In this document: piece by piece, positions 12,040-24,372 of the stretch
Layout of the letters: the number at the start of each line of letters is the position of its first letter
How positions within the stretch are numbered: the stretch's first letter is position 1
Assembly: GCF_000247695.1 (NCBI RefSeq)
Contig: NW_004624734.1
Coordinates: forward strand, 16,670,591 to 16,734,590
DNA from: Heterocephalus glaber
Taxonomy: Eukaryota > Chordata > Mammalia > Rodentia > Bathyergidae
Direction: 5' to 3'
Length of the DNA: 64,000 bases
Made by a program: the position numbers and the translations under genes
The notes under the pieces: generated by a model
What the model was told of the DNA's origin: nothing
What the model saw: only the letters and a program-made list of their open reading frames with translations
Databases searched by the model: none

Positions 12040-13651
12040 ATGCAGTAAAGTTGAGTTTGTATGCTCTCTTACGGCCTTTTTGCAATCAAGAAGACCTTGT
12101 TTTCCAGGCCACAGGAAACTGTTGGTACAATGAAGGAGGTTAGAATTATGACCATGTCCGATAGCACCTGTGAGCCTTCTAGCACCTATTCCTAGTGTCC
12201 TGATGGAAGAGAGGCGAGAGTGAATGCATTTAACAAATTGTGGGTTTGGAATGCACAGAGAAACAAAATTCTGAAAATTTTGAAAACCAGTTCTTAAATT
12301 TAAACAATTAAAATGTTTTACAAAGGACACAAATCACATTTTTTTTCATTTTGCACTTATACTCTCAGTCTTTAGGAAAAAGAATAGAAATTGCATTTGA
12401 AGGTACTGAGAAAATTTACGAATTGGCCAAGTTCTTTTACTAATGCCTTATAAAATGTGTGCCTGTCACAGTCTATTAATTAGAATCAAACAGAATTCCA
12501 GAATCAAATATGTTCCCAACCAGTTAAGAATTTAGGAAAATCACTTAATGACATGCTGGCCCAGATGCCTCATCTATCACAAGGTAACAACAATTTCTAG
12601 CAAAATTACTTCATATATATATTTTAAGTACAAAATTAAAAAGATACATGTAAAAATATTTAAAGGAAAAGCATTTTATATAGCAAATATGTCATTCTCA
12701 TTTTAAAAAATGAGACAGTCTCCTCTTTAATGCCTTAGTTTACTTAAGGATGAAAGCCAGAGTAAGTCCTCTAGGAAATGACTGGGCTCTGGTTTACATT
12801 TTTATAATATGAGGGTGATAAAGGCCGATCTGTAGACATGACAAGTACAAAGTCCTATTGCATAGGTTAGAGTTTGAAGAGTCTCATTAATCATGCTCCA
12901 TTGTGTTATAGGTTCTGTAAACATTGCAAAAGCATCAAGTACAGCCCTTCTCTTTGTGACATCTTTCCAACCTAACCCCGGGAAGCCTTTGAGATTTCCT
13001 TAAATGACTGGATTTCATTTCAGTCATTAGTTAACCCTGCCTAGTGGGTGACTCTGAATCCCACCAGGCAGAAGTAAGGGGATATGTATTCAAACAGTTC
13101 AAACATGGTCTGTCCCAGGCACATAACCATTAGGAACAGTAGGGGGGCTTTCCTTTCTCAGGATAAGTCAAGTTGTTTATGTGAATCACGTGTAATAGTC
13201 CACATTTATTTGCCTTTGGAAACTAATGCAGTAAAGTTGTAACTAGGAAATTAATGCTAACAATCCTTCCTTTGGATATGTTGGGTAAGATTAAAAAGAA
13301 AGTTCTAAATGATTCATAAATTCTTTGGCATAGCCTTTTATGTAGGAATAGGTTATTTTGACATAAATAAGACACCAGGCCACCTCTGGTACTACAGATT
13401 CAAGTACATTTAAAATTCACCAGGACTCTTCTGTAAAAGGTTATCTTTATAGTTTACTTAAACTTAGCTTCCAAAGTCTCTACCCTTCTCATTTCTAAAT
13501 ATTTTATCATTTATTTACTTAGTAATATTTTAGTAATATTTTCCTCCTTGGAAATACGTGAATGTAAACCTATCAGCTGGAATTTAGCTTTGTTTTGTCT
13601 TTTAAAGCTATCATAGCAAAGATCCTGACCAAATTAATGCTAACACCACTT
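12040..13651. other. Non-coding DNA, no gene seen
   Basis: No gene or confident repeat was identified. The minus-strand open frame 11965-12330 overlaps the right part of the previous entry and has no recognisable features. Confidence 0.45.
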
Positions 13652-13665
13652 AAATAATTGTGCGG
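13652..13665 (+). repeat. Target-site duplication, left copy (ID SINE)
   Basis: AAATAATTGTGCGG matches the sequence after the ID tail with one C/T difference. The length and position next to the A-rich tail fit L1-mediated insertion. Confidence 0.75.
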
Positions 13666-13667
13666 AT

Positions 13668-13755
13668 GGGGTAGGGGATTTAGTTCAGTGGTTTTGCCGC
13701 CTGCTGGGCAAACCCAAAGACCCTAGTTAGATCCCCAGTACCAAAAAAACCCACA
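13668..13755 (+). mobile_element. ID-type SINE
   Basis: The element begins GGGGTAGGGGATTTAGTTCAG, has a tRNA-like B box read as TTAGATCCCCAGTACC, and ends in an A-rich tail. This is the organisation of rodent ID elements, derived from tRNA-Ala-like BC1 RNA and mobilised by L1. It lies between near-identical direct repeats at 13652-13665 and 13756-13769 that differ at one base, consistent with a target-site duplication. The body is diverged, so the copy is old. Confidence 0.9.
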
Positions 13756-13769
13756 AAATAATTGTGTGG
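13756..13769 (+). repeat. Target-site duplication, right copy (ID SINE)
   Basis: AAATAATTGTGTGG follows the A-rich tail and pairs with the left copy at 13652-13665. Confidence 0.75.
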
Positions 13770-14454
13770 TTGGAATTTGTATACAACATATGCATGTATA
13801 TCTCAATATTAGTAATTTTAAGATCTAATTGAAAAATGTACTAAACACCAATGTCCAAGTTGTTTTGCAAGATTCAGATATTGTACCATATTGAGTAAAA
13901 TCATTAATGTTCTGAAGTGCCTTTCTTACCATTGATCCTTTACCTTCCTGTACATTAGAGGTAAACTCATGGATATGATGGTTAGAGACTGGTCTAATTA
14001 AGCAAATGTTAGAGATTTACTATCATTTTTTACCTCTTCGATACTACTCAACACTTTTTTCATATTTCAAAGTAGTAAAATTCCATCTAAGCAAGTATTA
14101 GAAACAATAATATAATTGCATAGCTGAATAATTTCAGTGGATGAGTTATAAGAAGATAATAAGTTGTGAAAATGTCAAGATGTTTACATCATGGACTAAA
14201 TAATATGAATGAATTACAGGCATGAAATTCTTTACTGGGCTTTGCATATCATAATATTATTACACCATTATTGTTCATAACTAATCACATTAATAAAATA
14301 TATATTTTCTATCACTCTTGGACCATGTTTCCTTCTCTCTAATTTGATTGTTTCCATTGTACTTTTTCAAGTTAAAATTTATCCTGATGTATTTTTCCTT
14401 TTCTTTGTTAGTATGTGAATAGTACCTACATTTAACTACTTAGATCATTATGTA
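13770..14454. other. AT-rich non-coding DNA
   Basis: No gene, RNA gene or assignable repeat was seen. Confidence 0.45.
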
Positions 14455-14870
14455 TTTCTGAAGCCCTATCCTGTTCTAGGCAGTGTATTTGGTGCTAGTA
14501 AAATTCGCAATAATATCAACTCTAATGTAAATTATTGCAAAGGATTCAGATAACTAGCTAAAATTACAGAGCAATTCTAGATGGTACAAAACTAGGGCAA
14601 ACACAAAACTCTGTGGAAGAACACAAAGTAGGCACCGAAGACAGTCTTTTGGACTTTTTGATAAGACATAGAATTTTACAGAAACTTACCTACAGTTGTT
14701 CACATTGTACATGGAATATAACCTGTGTAGAAAGGAAAAAGAGAGAAAGGCAGTGATGCACCTTCCGATTGAGTTTAGAAAAGTGAGCTTTATACTGACA
14801 GGAGTAAAGAGTCACTGAAGATTTTTAAATAGGATGGTGATACGAGTCAATTTGTGCTTTTGCTATTGAA
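14455..14870 (+). mobile_element. Ancient mammalian interspersed repeat, family uncertain
   Basis: Phrases such as CTGTTCTAGGCAGTGTATTTGG and, further on, TTTTTAAATAGGATGGTGAT resemble an old mammal-wide repeat whose consensus reads like ..TACTATGTGCCAGGCAC.. and ..GAGTGACATGATCTG... Similar fragments lie at 40375-40560 and 62925-63075. The identity is too low to name the family without a search. Confidence 0.35.
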
Positions 14871-15134
14871 CTCTGCCAATATGAAAACAAGTGAATGTGG
14901 GTTTGTTCCTTTAAAACTTTATTTACAGAATAATTCAGCTAGCTCGGACTGACCCACAGGTCATAGCTGGCAGGACTTAAGAGAGCTGCTGATAAAGTAG
15001 AATTACAAGTGTAAAGCAGAAAATGTCATGTTTCTGGCTTAGTCAATCTGAGCAGCAGATGCTTACCAATGAGTAACTCTAAGGCACATGTGTTAGTGTA
15101 TCATATAGAATGTTATAGAAACATACAAAGACTC

Positions 15135-15502
15135 TGTTATGATTTGGATCTAAAATGATCCCCAACAGATTTGAGAGTTCAGAATTGTGGCTTTTGAAAA
15201 GTGATTGGATCATGGGGAAAGCAAACTGATCATTACGTTAATATGATCATGAGTTCATAGCTGAATGTGATATTAGGCTGTAGGCCATGGTTGGAGGAAA
15301 CAAGTCAGTCGTGGTATAACCTGGCCCTGTTCCTTCTCTCTGGCCTTTTCCATCTCTCTTTATCTCGGCTACCATGATTGGAGCAGCTTTTTGCTCTGCA
15401 GTTCCCCTCCATTATTGCCTTGGAACCAAATAACCATGAACTGTGAGCCAAAACAAATCCTATGTCACGTATTTGTCCCAACAATGAAAAACTGACTAAT
15501 CA
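15135..15502 (+). mobile_element. Solitary MaLR-type LTR, plus orientation
   Basis: The segment starts TGTTATGATTTGGATCT and ends CTGACTAATCA, which are the termini of mammalian MaLR (ERVL-related) LTRs. Inside are the typical GTGATTGGATCATGG and ATGAACTGTGAGCCAAAACAAA phrases. At about 368 bp it is near full length with no internal region attached, so it is a solo LTR. No clear 5-bp flanking duplication remains. Non-coding. Confidence 0.8.
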
Positions 15503-18500
15503 AAACAAAATCACAGAAGTGATTATATTTTGGATACTTTTTTGAAATGACCTTACAAAGACATGGGGTTAAATTAAACATTATAGAACCAAAGAGTAAG
15601 CTAGTTATTCTTTTCTTGTAAAACTTAAGACATAATTGTTCACCTGTAAAGTAAATAATCATTTTTTAAACATTGTACTTATGGAGACAGTATTTGGACA
15701 CCACCAAGTTTTGAAAACAAAAGGTGTGAGATGGAGACAAAATATTACAGCATTGTAACATGTAATATTTTGAAATGCTTAACGAAGAGTCACACATAAG
15801 CTGCAACAAGAGGGGAAATATGGAAACATTTAAAGAAAGGATGTGACTCACAGGAAGAAAGCCCATCTGAAAACTCAGAAAAACATTAGGGAGGAGATGG
15901 AGGAGAAATCCACACTGATAGGAAATAATGATTTGGAGAGCAGATGTTGTAACATCTCATTCTTAAGAGATAAAATGAGTAAAGAATCTGCCTTTTCTCC
16001 CTAAAAAGTTACATATTTTCTATCCCATTTCGTTCCTTTTAAGAATACTTTCATCTGTAATTTATCTTTACTCAAGATTGGGCTTTTACCGATTTCCAAG
16101 GTAACATCACTGACTTCACCGTAAAGATCTAGTATTGTCATGATATTTTCCAATTCGCTTCATCTCCATTTTGACTGTCACCTATCATGTTCTGACAGTG
16201 AATGTCGAGTCCATGAGGCTGTGCCATAATGTGATGTTAAAAGGCTGGGAATCTTTAATGTCTGGAAACATTTGGCATGGAAACCTTCACAGAACAATGA
16301 AACATTTCCCCCTATCTAAATTGATTCATGTCAATGGGCTTTAGGTCTCAAGCACCCATCCATAACTATTCAAACACCCAATATTAAAGGGAGGACATAG
16401 ACATAAATGTCAAAATTCAAAGACAGCAGAGTTGATGCCATTTCTAGTTCTCAACTCTAACCTGACAAGTTTTAATATCTCCAGTTGTATGCAGATAAGG
16501 TTTTGTTTTGCTTTTCCAGAAAAGAATGTGCAGGCAAACATGAAGATTATATTTAGAGCTTGTGTGTACCACATATATATATATATTTTTTTTTTTTTAA
16601 TTTCACTAGAAAAAATATCTAGTGTCCAGAAGTTAAATGCACAATTTCTCCATGTTCCAAAATGCAGCTGTCAGAACTTATTATTATCATTATCATTACT
16701 TTTATTCTCACCAGCTTCAAAAGACCTTTCTAGTTATGCTATCTGCCATGTGGAAACAAGTACATATGTCTAGCAACATAGCCTTAAGCTTATTCCTTTT
16801 ATGACATAGTTCATTTTAATGAAATAGAGCCACAGGTTAAAAAAGAAAGAAAGAAAGAAATCTAGGTTTCTACCAAGTATATTGTTAGAATGAGGCTGGG
16901 TCTAGCCAGTTTTCATAGAGTGCCCTTTGGACATTCAACTATTTTACATGTATAAGAAATCCCTCCCATCTCAAATATCACTGTACAGAATATGGTATGC
17001 TCTATTCCAAAATTCCACATATTCATATATAACATTATTTTCGTATCTTAAGTTATACCAATATATCCATATTCTGACTAATTAATGTGGGCTAATATAC
17101 ATTAATCCTAATTTAATTTTCTCTTGGTTAAATCTCTGAATGTAGGAAAATTTCCGTATTTCTTTATTAGGTTTATTAACACCATGGAAAGGTAATATTT
17201 ACAATTAGTTGTAGAAACTTACTGCTTTGGCTGAAACTATTCCAAAGTAGGTGATCAGAACTATAACTCTTCAAAATTTCATAGCCATAGGACATAGAAT
17301 ACATTTTAGGTAATTCAATGCTTTAAGAAAACATTTTAAAAAGTCACATCTTGGAAGTAACTACTCAAGTCATTTGGGGAATATTTGGAAATGGATTGCT
17401 TATTATATGCCTATTAATTTCTATTATTCTAGGGTATGATTTGTCATGTAGCAAAAATGTACTCTCCCCATGTCAACTTTACAAGTCCTATCGCTCAAAT
17501 ATTGTCAGAAAGTAGGCATCATGGAGTTTGTATCTACTTAACCTCAGATTTTATGCCCTTAGAGGTATTGACAAGGCTGCTCAAAATAGACTAGAATGTT
17601 CAGTTGTCTTGGATTTCAAGTCAGAAACAAGATATCTGCTATCATATCACACAAGGTCTAAATACTCAGAAAACAATAACTCTTGGCATATCTGAACATC
17701 GAACCTCCTACGCATGTGGTGGACATCTGCACCCGGTATTGCAGATGAAAATCTGAATAGAAAGTTCTTGAGCTGTGATCCCTCAGAGTTTGTTTGATTG
17801 AAACTAGAGGAAAGAACATTACATTTCTTTAGTTGACAATAATGGTATGTATGTATCTGATAAACCCATCAATTATTGTCCAACTGCAAATTACTGGTTT
17901 GCTTTTATTCTAGATCTAATCGTTTTAAAACAAGTACCTGCCAATTTTATTAACAATCTGAAGCTTGTCAAAGTGACAAATTATTCTTACAGTACTTCTC
18001 CGCTGATTCCAATACAAATTATGATTTTCTAGAATGTCGTTCCTATACTTTTACTTCCTTATGCATTTACAGAACAAACAGTTAAAAACTGAAGATGGAA
18101 ATAAATCATTTCTGAATAATTAAGTAACTTGCAAAATTCTTAAATTTCAGCAAAGGCAATTGCCTAGGAGAGAAGAGATTGCTGATTGTGCTTGCCACAT
18201 ACACTGTGTATCGCTTTAATAAGGTTTTCCCAAATTTTGGTTACTTTTACCCTCCTATAGCCCAAAATCCATTGGGTCCCTCAGCTGTAACTTCAATCTT
18301 TTACCTTAGTATCTGCTTGTAAATCAAAAATCCTTTCCTTTATTGTCTATTGGTAAAACTCAATTATTCTGGAAGTTGCCCACATCCTTACTGAATGTTA
18401 GTAAAGAACAAGTTGGAGCTAAATGTAGAAAATAAATGACAGAGGAAAATATTTCTCCTGATAAGGTAGAAATATTTGTGCTGATCATATCTAGCTTCCC

Positions 18501-19475
18501 TTTACAATTTTTGAGCCTCCTTATCTTTTTCAAAGAGTTAATTAACTCCAGAAGGTCTCATCTGTAGTGATGTCAGCAGGAAAGCGATAGGGAGGAAGAG
18601 TAGAATGGGTGAGGTTTCTAGGAGAGAAATTACCTAGACAGCTTTGCTTTTACTCATTATATCTGCTTATGTTTCTAGGGCAAGAAATTTTTCTGTTGAA
18701 GACAATTTTCATGAGCTAAAAATTTTTTAAGCCACTAGAAAAACTCTCTTGATCCAGCTATTTCTGGTCTGTAGAAAATAAATATTTGTCATCAGTATTG
18801 TTTCCATAGCAGCAATTCCTAGAAACTTGTGATCTCTTATTGATTCCTGATATTGCTTCAGAATCCTTCTTAACTCAGAATTTCAGAAAATTACCGTAAT
18901 TGGTCAATATGCTGGGATATCAGTTTTAAGTAATGCTTTATCATTCCTCTAGTAGTTTCTTAGCATTTCTTCTTTCCTACCTCTAGGGTTATATGTTGAC
19001 GGGCGTAAGAACACCTTGATTTCCAATGGTCTTCCAAAGATGGACTTCTAAAAGTTAATTTTGTCATCTCAATATCTCTTACATTAATCCATTGCCACTG
19101 TTTCCTTCTAAACATTAGCTTACATTTTTTATAAAGTGTTTTCAACAAAAACTCATGTTGCATAAGCCATGGAATATTTTCTTAGTTGAATATACATGGA
19201 AAATGCTATATACTACAGCCTCTTCTGAAGCATCACATGCTGTAATAGCTAAGGAAAAAGTCATAGAAGTGATGTAGTAGAAGACAGCCCTGTCTGACTT
19301 AGTTTAATCAAACATGTCCCAGATTTATTTGGACACTGAAGACTTATGGAATGACATTTCATGTTTGGAAATGGTCCAATAATTATGCTCAAATGTCTTG
19401 TCCCTTCAATTCATTGTATTCTCTACCAGAAGAATTCTTTTTCTAAAATCATACGATTGAGTACATGGTCCTAAT
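15503..19475. other. AT-rich non-coding DNA
   Basis: No gene was recognised. Simple sequences include an AT/T tract at 16571-16599 and a short GAAA run at about 16843-16860. Open frames of 60-113 codons here lack recognisable features; the longest (16432-16773) contains the AT/T tract. Confidence 0.45.
16571..16599 (+). repeat. (AT)n followed by a T run
   Basis: ATATATATATAT is followed by about a dozen T residues. It is a simple microsatellite with no associated gene. Confidence 0.8.
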
Positions 19476-19740
19476 GTTAAAAAACTTCTAATGGATTCAC
19501 AGTTGCAATAGAATAAGTCCAACCTCCTGACCAAAGTATTCAGAGATTGAAATTTCTTTTTTAATCTATCTTTATCAATTGCACAAAGGTCAAGTTTGGA
19601 GAGCAGGTTTTCTTTGCATGCAGTGAGTAGTTCATGAATGAATCTGTTCCCTCAGTCCCCTGTCTTTCTGGATTCCATTCAGCTTTGTCTCTCTTCTCTC
19701 AGGACAAAATTCATCTAATGTGGGCTTCAAGAGCACTACA
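19476..19740 (+). mobile_element. L2 LINE fragment
   Basis: The phrase ACTTCTAATGGATTCACAG followed by AATAAGTCCAACCTCCTGAC follows the L2 consensus portion (..TGGCTCCCCATTGCC..AAGTCCAAACTCC..) near its 3' part. The copy is strongly decayed and without coding capacity. Confidence 0.5.
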
Positions 19741-19886
19741 GGTATAAAGTACTTCTCTTCTTTCCACTGCCACACAAAAAAAGATCACTCCTTTGGATAA
19801 TGAATGTGAACTTTTCACACTCTGAATACCTCTCTCTATCTACCACAGTCCATGTCCACATCCTGGTTACCTCTAAAGTTCTAGTG

Positions 19887-20107
19887 CAGGGTTTCTTAAC
19901 TGAGGTACTGTTGGTATAGGGGTGGGTTGACTCCTTCTTATAGGGAACTTTCATCATAACATTGTGGAATATTCAGCACCATTCTGGCCTCTACTCACCA
20001 GATGCCAGCACATACTCTTTAGTCATAATAACAAAAAATGTGTCCAAATTTTGCCAAAGATCTACCGAGGTTGGAGGGTGCTAGTATTGCCCCAAGTAAA
20101 GAACTGG
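19887..20107 (-). mobile_element. MER5A-like hAT transposon remnant
   Basis: The plus strand begins CAGGGTTTCTTAACTGAGGT and contains GGCCTCTACTCACCAGATGCCAG, which match the reverse complement of the MER5A consensus, a non-autonomous hAT-Charlie element. The right end is eroded. The short open frame on the minus strand across its left end is not a gene. Confidence 0.75.
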
Positions 20108-21925
20108 CGCTCTGTCTAGGTTAAACCTTTACATTTTTTTCTTCTTAATTCCACGCCTATCAGATAGCCACTGGGCTCAACATTATTGGGTTATTCTTAC
20201 TTTCCCTCTTAATGGAGTCATTGCAGTTGACAAGGTGAGGGTTAAAATCACATATTTTAAAATGTTGTCAACTTGCAAATCTTGTGAGCTTCATTATTTT
20301 CTAATTTCAGATTTGTCAAAGGCAAAACTGAGGGGATTCAGGAAAAATCTTCACCATTCAAACAGGAGCCAGAATTTCCACACTTATTCCTCATTTGTAG
20401 GATTTTGTAATTCAAAAGTTGCCTTGTTTTGTGCTCTCTCCAGTGTTCTGATGGGGTGAAGTGAATACACAGTGGAGCCATTAAGACTTGTTAACTGTAT
20501 TGATTTGTCTTTTTCTTTCTGTTTTTTCTTTCATTAGTGATACATAGCAATTATCTCCAAAGATGTTTTTTTCATCCTTTTGGGAAAAAAAATCTCATAT
20601 TTTATTTCTTACAAAGCATTGCCTTGTGGCATAAAAACACATCAAAGTCATAATTACATTTCATTTTTTCTGCACTGAGCTACCTGTCATGTACCTGTCT
20701 GCATTTGAGCCTGGTCTGTCTGTCTGCATTTGTACTGTATTTGCCCAGTTACGTACCAATCTGCTATGATTCCCTAGTAAATATAAGGTACTTTTGCCCT
20801 CCCCCCCATCTTTAATCTTCTGGAAGAGAAAAACTCTAGATTATAATCTCCTCGCTGTCCCCAAGTAAAAATAATGGTAGTTATCTTGTATTTTTATTTG
20901 TAAAATATATTAACAGGTAACTCTTGCCATTGTGCTCTTGATGTTTATCAACATATTTCATCTGAAATAGCAATTTGTGTACATTAATTTTTACAAATAT
21001 CCAGCTTCCTTTTCAGAATGGGGAGATCAGTTTAAGAGGTTCAAATACATCCAAAATGTTAAGATCTTTACCAAAATCTATCTCAATAATCTTGGTGTTC
21101 TGAATCTCATCTCTCAAGTACTGAGTTTGAAATAAGCAAGCAATTTCTCTCACTGGGCTCACAACTTCTCAGAAAACTAGTTACTTCAGGAGGAATTTGT
21201 GGATGCAAAGGCTTTCTGTATGTGACCTTCTGATATTTAATTAAAAACTACAACAGATATTTGTCACTTGGCATTGTTCAGCATGGCATATTATCTGAGA
21301 CCAGAAGGATTCTTAATCTAGTATCCATTTGGGAGCCTTCAATCAAGAACTTTGGAAACTCTAGTGAAATGGCATTAGTAATTTACATTTTTAAGAGAAA
21401 GATAATCAAGTCACAAATAAAATGCCTAAGAACATTTTCTATTCCTCCAGTTTAACTCTTTAAGTTCAGGGTATGCTTGGATAATCAGCGGTAGACACTT
21501 TTCATTTCATGTTGCTCCAGCAAATGTACAGACATAATTTTGACTTAAAGGCAAAATCTTGGCAAAAGAATTGGCATAGAGTAAGTCCTTTTTCCATCCT
21601 TTCTGCCTCTACCACAATCTTTAGGTTGCCCATTGATCCTATGTATAAAGGCATTAACTATGCCTTCACAGGCATGCTCTGGTATTTTGTTTCATTCATT
21701 AGAAGAAAAAAGTGTCAATGGTACTTATTTGCCATTTGCTTCAGCAAATCTCAACCTTAGAAATAAATATTATCAACTGTCCATTTCTCCTGTCTTAAAA
21801 TTAAAATGCAATACTTGCCTATGTAGTTTCATTAACGTTTTCTGGTTTAATATTTCTTCTAAAAGTGCTCAAAATTTTGAAAACAGCAGCAAATCTTCTA
21901 CATGAGTGATTTTTGATATATAGCC
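20108..21925. other. AT-rich non-coding DNA
   Basis: No gene was recognised. Open frames at 20235-20459, 21261-21455, 21509-21760 and 21633-21905 are short, overlap each other in places and show no domain. Confidence 0.45.
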
Positions 21926-22085
21926 CAACCAGAATCATGCAGCACGCCTGTCAAAAAATGCAGATTCCTGAGAGCACTTAGACATACAGATGAAAATTGC
22001 TGAACACGGCTACCATCACACTGCATTTTAATGTGCTCTGTCCAAGGAATTCTCTCATACAATAATGTTTCCAGTGACTGCCTTA
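21926..22085 (+). mobile_element. MER20/MER5B-like hAT remnant
   Basis: AAAAATGCAGATTCCTGAGAG and, downstream, CTGCATTTTAATGTGCTCTG match the two conserved blocks of small hAT elements of the MER20/MER5B type in plus orientation. Termini are not preserved. Confidence 0.45.
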
Positions 22086-22354
22086 GAAAGAGACTGCCAA
22101 ATTCCAAGTGTTGCACTGGCAGGCTCTGAGAATTAACCTGGATACTTCTGTTTCTTCACTCTCTGCATCCAATTCTGTCAGCATATTCAAAACAACCACA
22201 GAATTTGCCTTGTTCACTGGCCCTACAGATATAGTCAAGTCACCAGCATCCCTTCCCAAGGTCACTGGAAATACTTTCAAGCTTGTTTCTTGCTTCTATC
22301 TTTGTTTTACTTCAGTCTATCCCAATACAATTGTCAGGAAATTCTTCCCTAAAG
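22086..22354. other. Unassigned interval
   Basis: No gene is confirmed. Two opposed open frames (22108-22407 plus, 22083-22280 minus) overlap, which argues that neither is real coding sequence. Confidence 0.35.
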
Positions 22355-22915
22355 TCCAAACACGTGCTTCCGATTCTCAGATCACTTCAGGGGCTTCCTG
22401 CCTATGAGTAGAGGTCAAAGTCAGTACAATATCCCACAAAACTCTGATGACGTGGATGCAGGGCTCTTTTCTTTGAGTTCCTAGTGCTTTCTCCTTGATA
22501 TTGCTGTTCAATCAGACTAATTTCTTGCTTTTCCTCAGCATGATAGAGGAGCTTCCACCTTTGGCCACCAAAATTCCCTGTCCTGGTCCCAGTTATCTTC
22601 CCAGTTTACTCCTTTCCTTTCTCCAACTATTTAAAACTCTCCCCAAGGATTTTCCCAACAATGTTACCTAAAGTGGAATTGCCTCATGTCTTGCCTCTTT
22701 TTCAACTTTTACATTTTTTGTCTTCCTCAAATTTATAACCACCTACCACTCTAGACACTATGCTTATTTCATTTATTGCAATGTCTTCCTCTGACTATAA
22801 CTCACAAAGGTGCATACTTTTTGTAAACTTCATTGGTTTACTGCTATATCCCAGGCCCAGGTGTAGCAGAATATGATAGAGTCTCAATAAATATCTGTTG
22901 AATGAAATGAATGAA
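22355..22915 (+). mobile_element. L2 LINE 3' end
   Basis: The sequence follows the L2 3' region and ends with GTCTCAATAAATATCTGTTGAATGAA, the diagnostic L2 terminus. ACTGCTATATCCCAGGCCCAG just upstream corresponds to the consensus block before the end. It is a decayed, 5'-truncated copy in plus orientation. Confidence 0.75.
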
Positions 22916-23065
22916 TTATCTCATGGTAACAACACTGCAGTGCAAGCACTGCTATCTTTATTGACAGATAAGGAAACCAAAGCTTATAAAACGGAAATAA
23001 ATAACTCATTTGACATCCTGCACCTTACAGAAGCTGGTCAGACCTCTCCTCTCGGGGTAAAACAG
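22916..23065 (-). mobile_element. MIR-like SINE fragment
   Basis: The block ATTATCTCATGGTAACAAC.. followed by TTGACAGATAAGGAAACCAAAGC corresponds to the reverse-oriented MIR core (..TTACAGATGAGGAAACTGAGGC..). It directly abuts the L2 end, a common arrangement because MIR and L2 share 3' ends. Part of the open frame 22898-23317 is therefore repeat-derived. Confidence 0.55.
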
Positions 23066-24292
23066 CTCTCTCATTCTCACAGTGAGGCTAAGCTCCTGAA
23101 AGATTCTCTGGGTTCACTTTCTTCATTGTGCAAATCAGAAATGGCTTTCACCCCACACCACATCATCAGAATGAAAGAGGGAACGCTTGGCACAGCAGTT
23201 GGTGTAGTGGGCAGGATGGGCTGCCTGTTTCTGCCCACTTCTAAGACCCTTGAACACCTACAGTCTCCTTTTCGGGGTTTCTCAGTGCGAAAGTTAGACA
23301 TACTTACCGGATTGTAATGCATACATTTCTCCCCCCTTAATCATCACGTGCACAGATTTGAAATAATCATCCTTCTCTACTTGCATCCAATTATCAGTGT
23401 GCTCAAGCCACATAACTCCCACACTTCACCTACATTTAGTTTTCTCCATCCCTGACATCTACTGATTGTTTTCAGCCTGTAGACATTCACTATAATTTTT
23501 ACGATTTATTTTTAAATGCATGTGTATCTTCGTGAAAAAAAAAGAATATGGTGCCATGTTGGTGTTTATATGTGTAATAGACACACAAATGGGATTTTAT
23601 TGTAAATATTTTTTTTCAATGTCTCACTTTTTATGAAGCATTATCCTACTGAGATATGTTCATTTATCACTGCCAACACACAATATTCTCATAGCAAGCC
23701 TTCTTAATATTTTGCTATGTCTCTAGTTATATAGCTCAATTCATGTTATTGTTGCTACCTTAAAGGTTTTATGTGATTTGCCCAAGGTCAGAAAATCTTG
23801 ACAATACATACAAACAATATAGCAGAATAAGATTTAGTCTCCTCATTCCTAGAACAAAGCTGTTTTTAATATGTTGTGGGAACAAATCGGTATATTTAAA
23901 AATATATGAAAAGTGGTCATTGTATATAATATTTCTAAGGGCTCACTAATATCAAAAGTGTAAATGCCACAGTGTTCTCAATAAATGAACTGACATAATA
24001 TAACCAAATATCATCTGTGTATGTTTTAAAACACAAGTAATGTTTATGTACCCAAGCACCAAATTTACATAAAACACCATAAAATAATTTAAAACTGTTG
24101 TATTCTGTCAAGTAAAGATGAAGCAGATATGCTCTAAAAATTATTTAAATATGCACTGTATATTATACTGTGAAGAAATTCCTAATCAAATATTTCTTTT
24201 AAACCATAGAAAAGGTTTCATTGGTACCTCCAAGTAGAAGTTAGTGGCCTCTTGGAACCAGAAGGATCCAGAAGATTCAAAGGTGGAGTTCA
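23066..24292. other. AT-rich non-coding DNA with one MIR fragment
   Basis: No gene is visible apart from the MIR-like fragment at 23755-23860. Opposed open frames at 22898-23317 and 23077-23322 overlap and are not credible genes. Confidence 0.4.
23755..23860 (-). mobile_element. MIR-like fragment
   Basis: GTGATTTGCCCAAGGTCAGAAAA followed by AGAATAAGATTTAGTCTCC is the reverse MIR core (..CTTGCCCAAGGTCACACAGC..GGATTCGAAC..). A short decayed copy. Confidence 0.5.
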
Positions 24293-24372
24293 GGGCTAGG
24301 GAATGAAGCTCCAATGTAGGGTCCTTGCCTAGCAGGTGTAAAGCTCTGGGTTTGATCCTCAGGGAGGCAAAA
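24293..24372 (+). mobile_element. ID-type SINE, diverged
   Basis: GGGCTAGGGAATGAAGCTCC, CCTTGCCTAGCAGGTGTAAA and CTCTGGGTTTGATCCTCAG follow the rodent ID consensus from start to B box. The A-rich tail has decayed and no clear flanking duplication is seen, so it is an old copy. Confidence 0.8.
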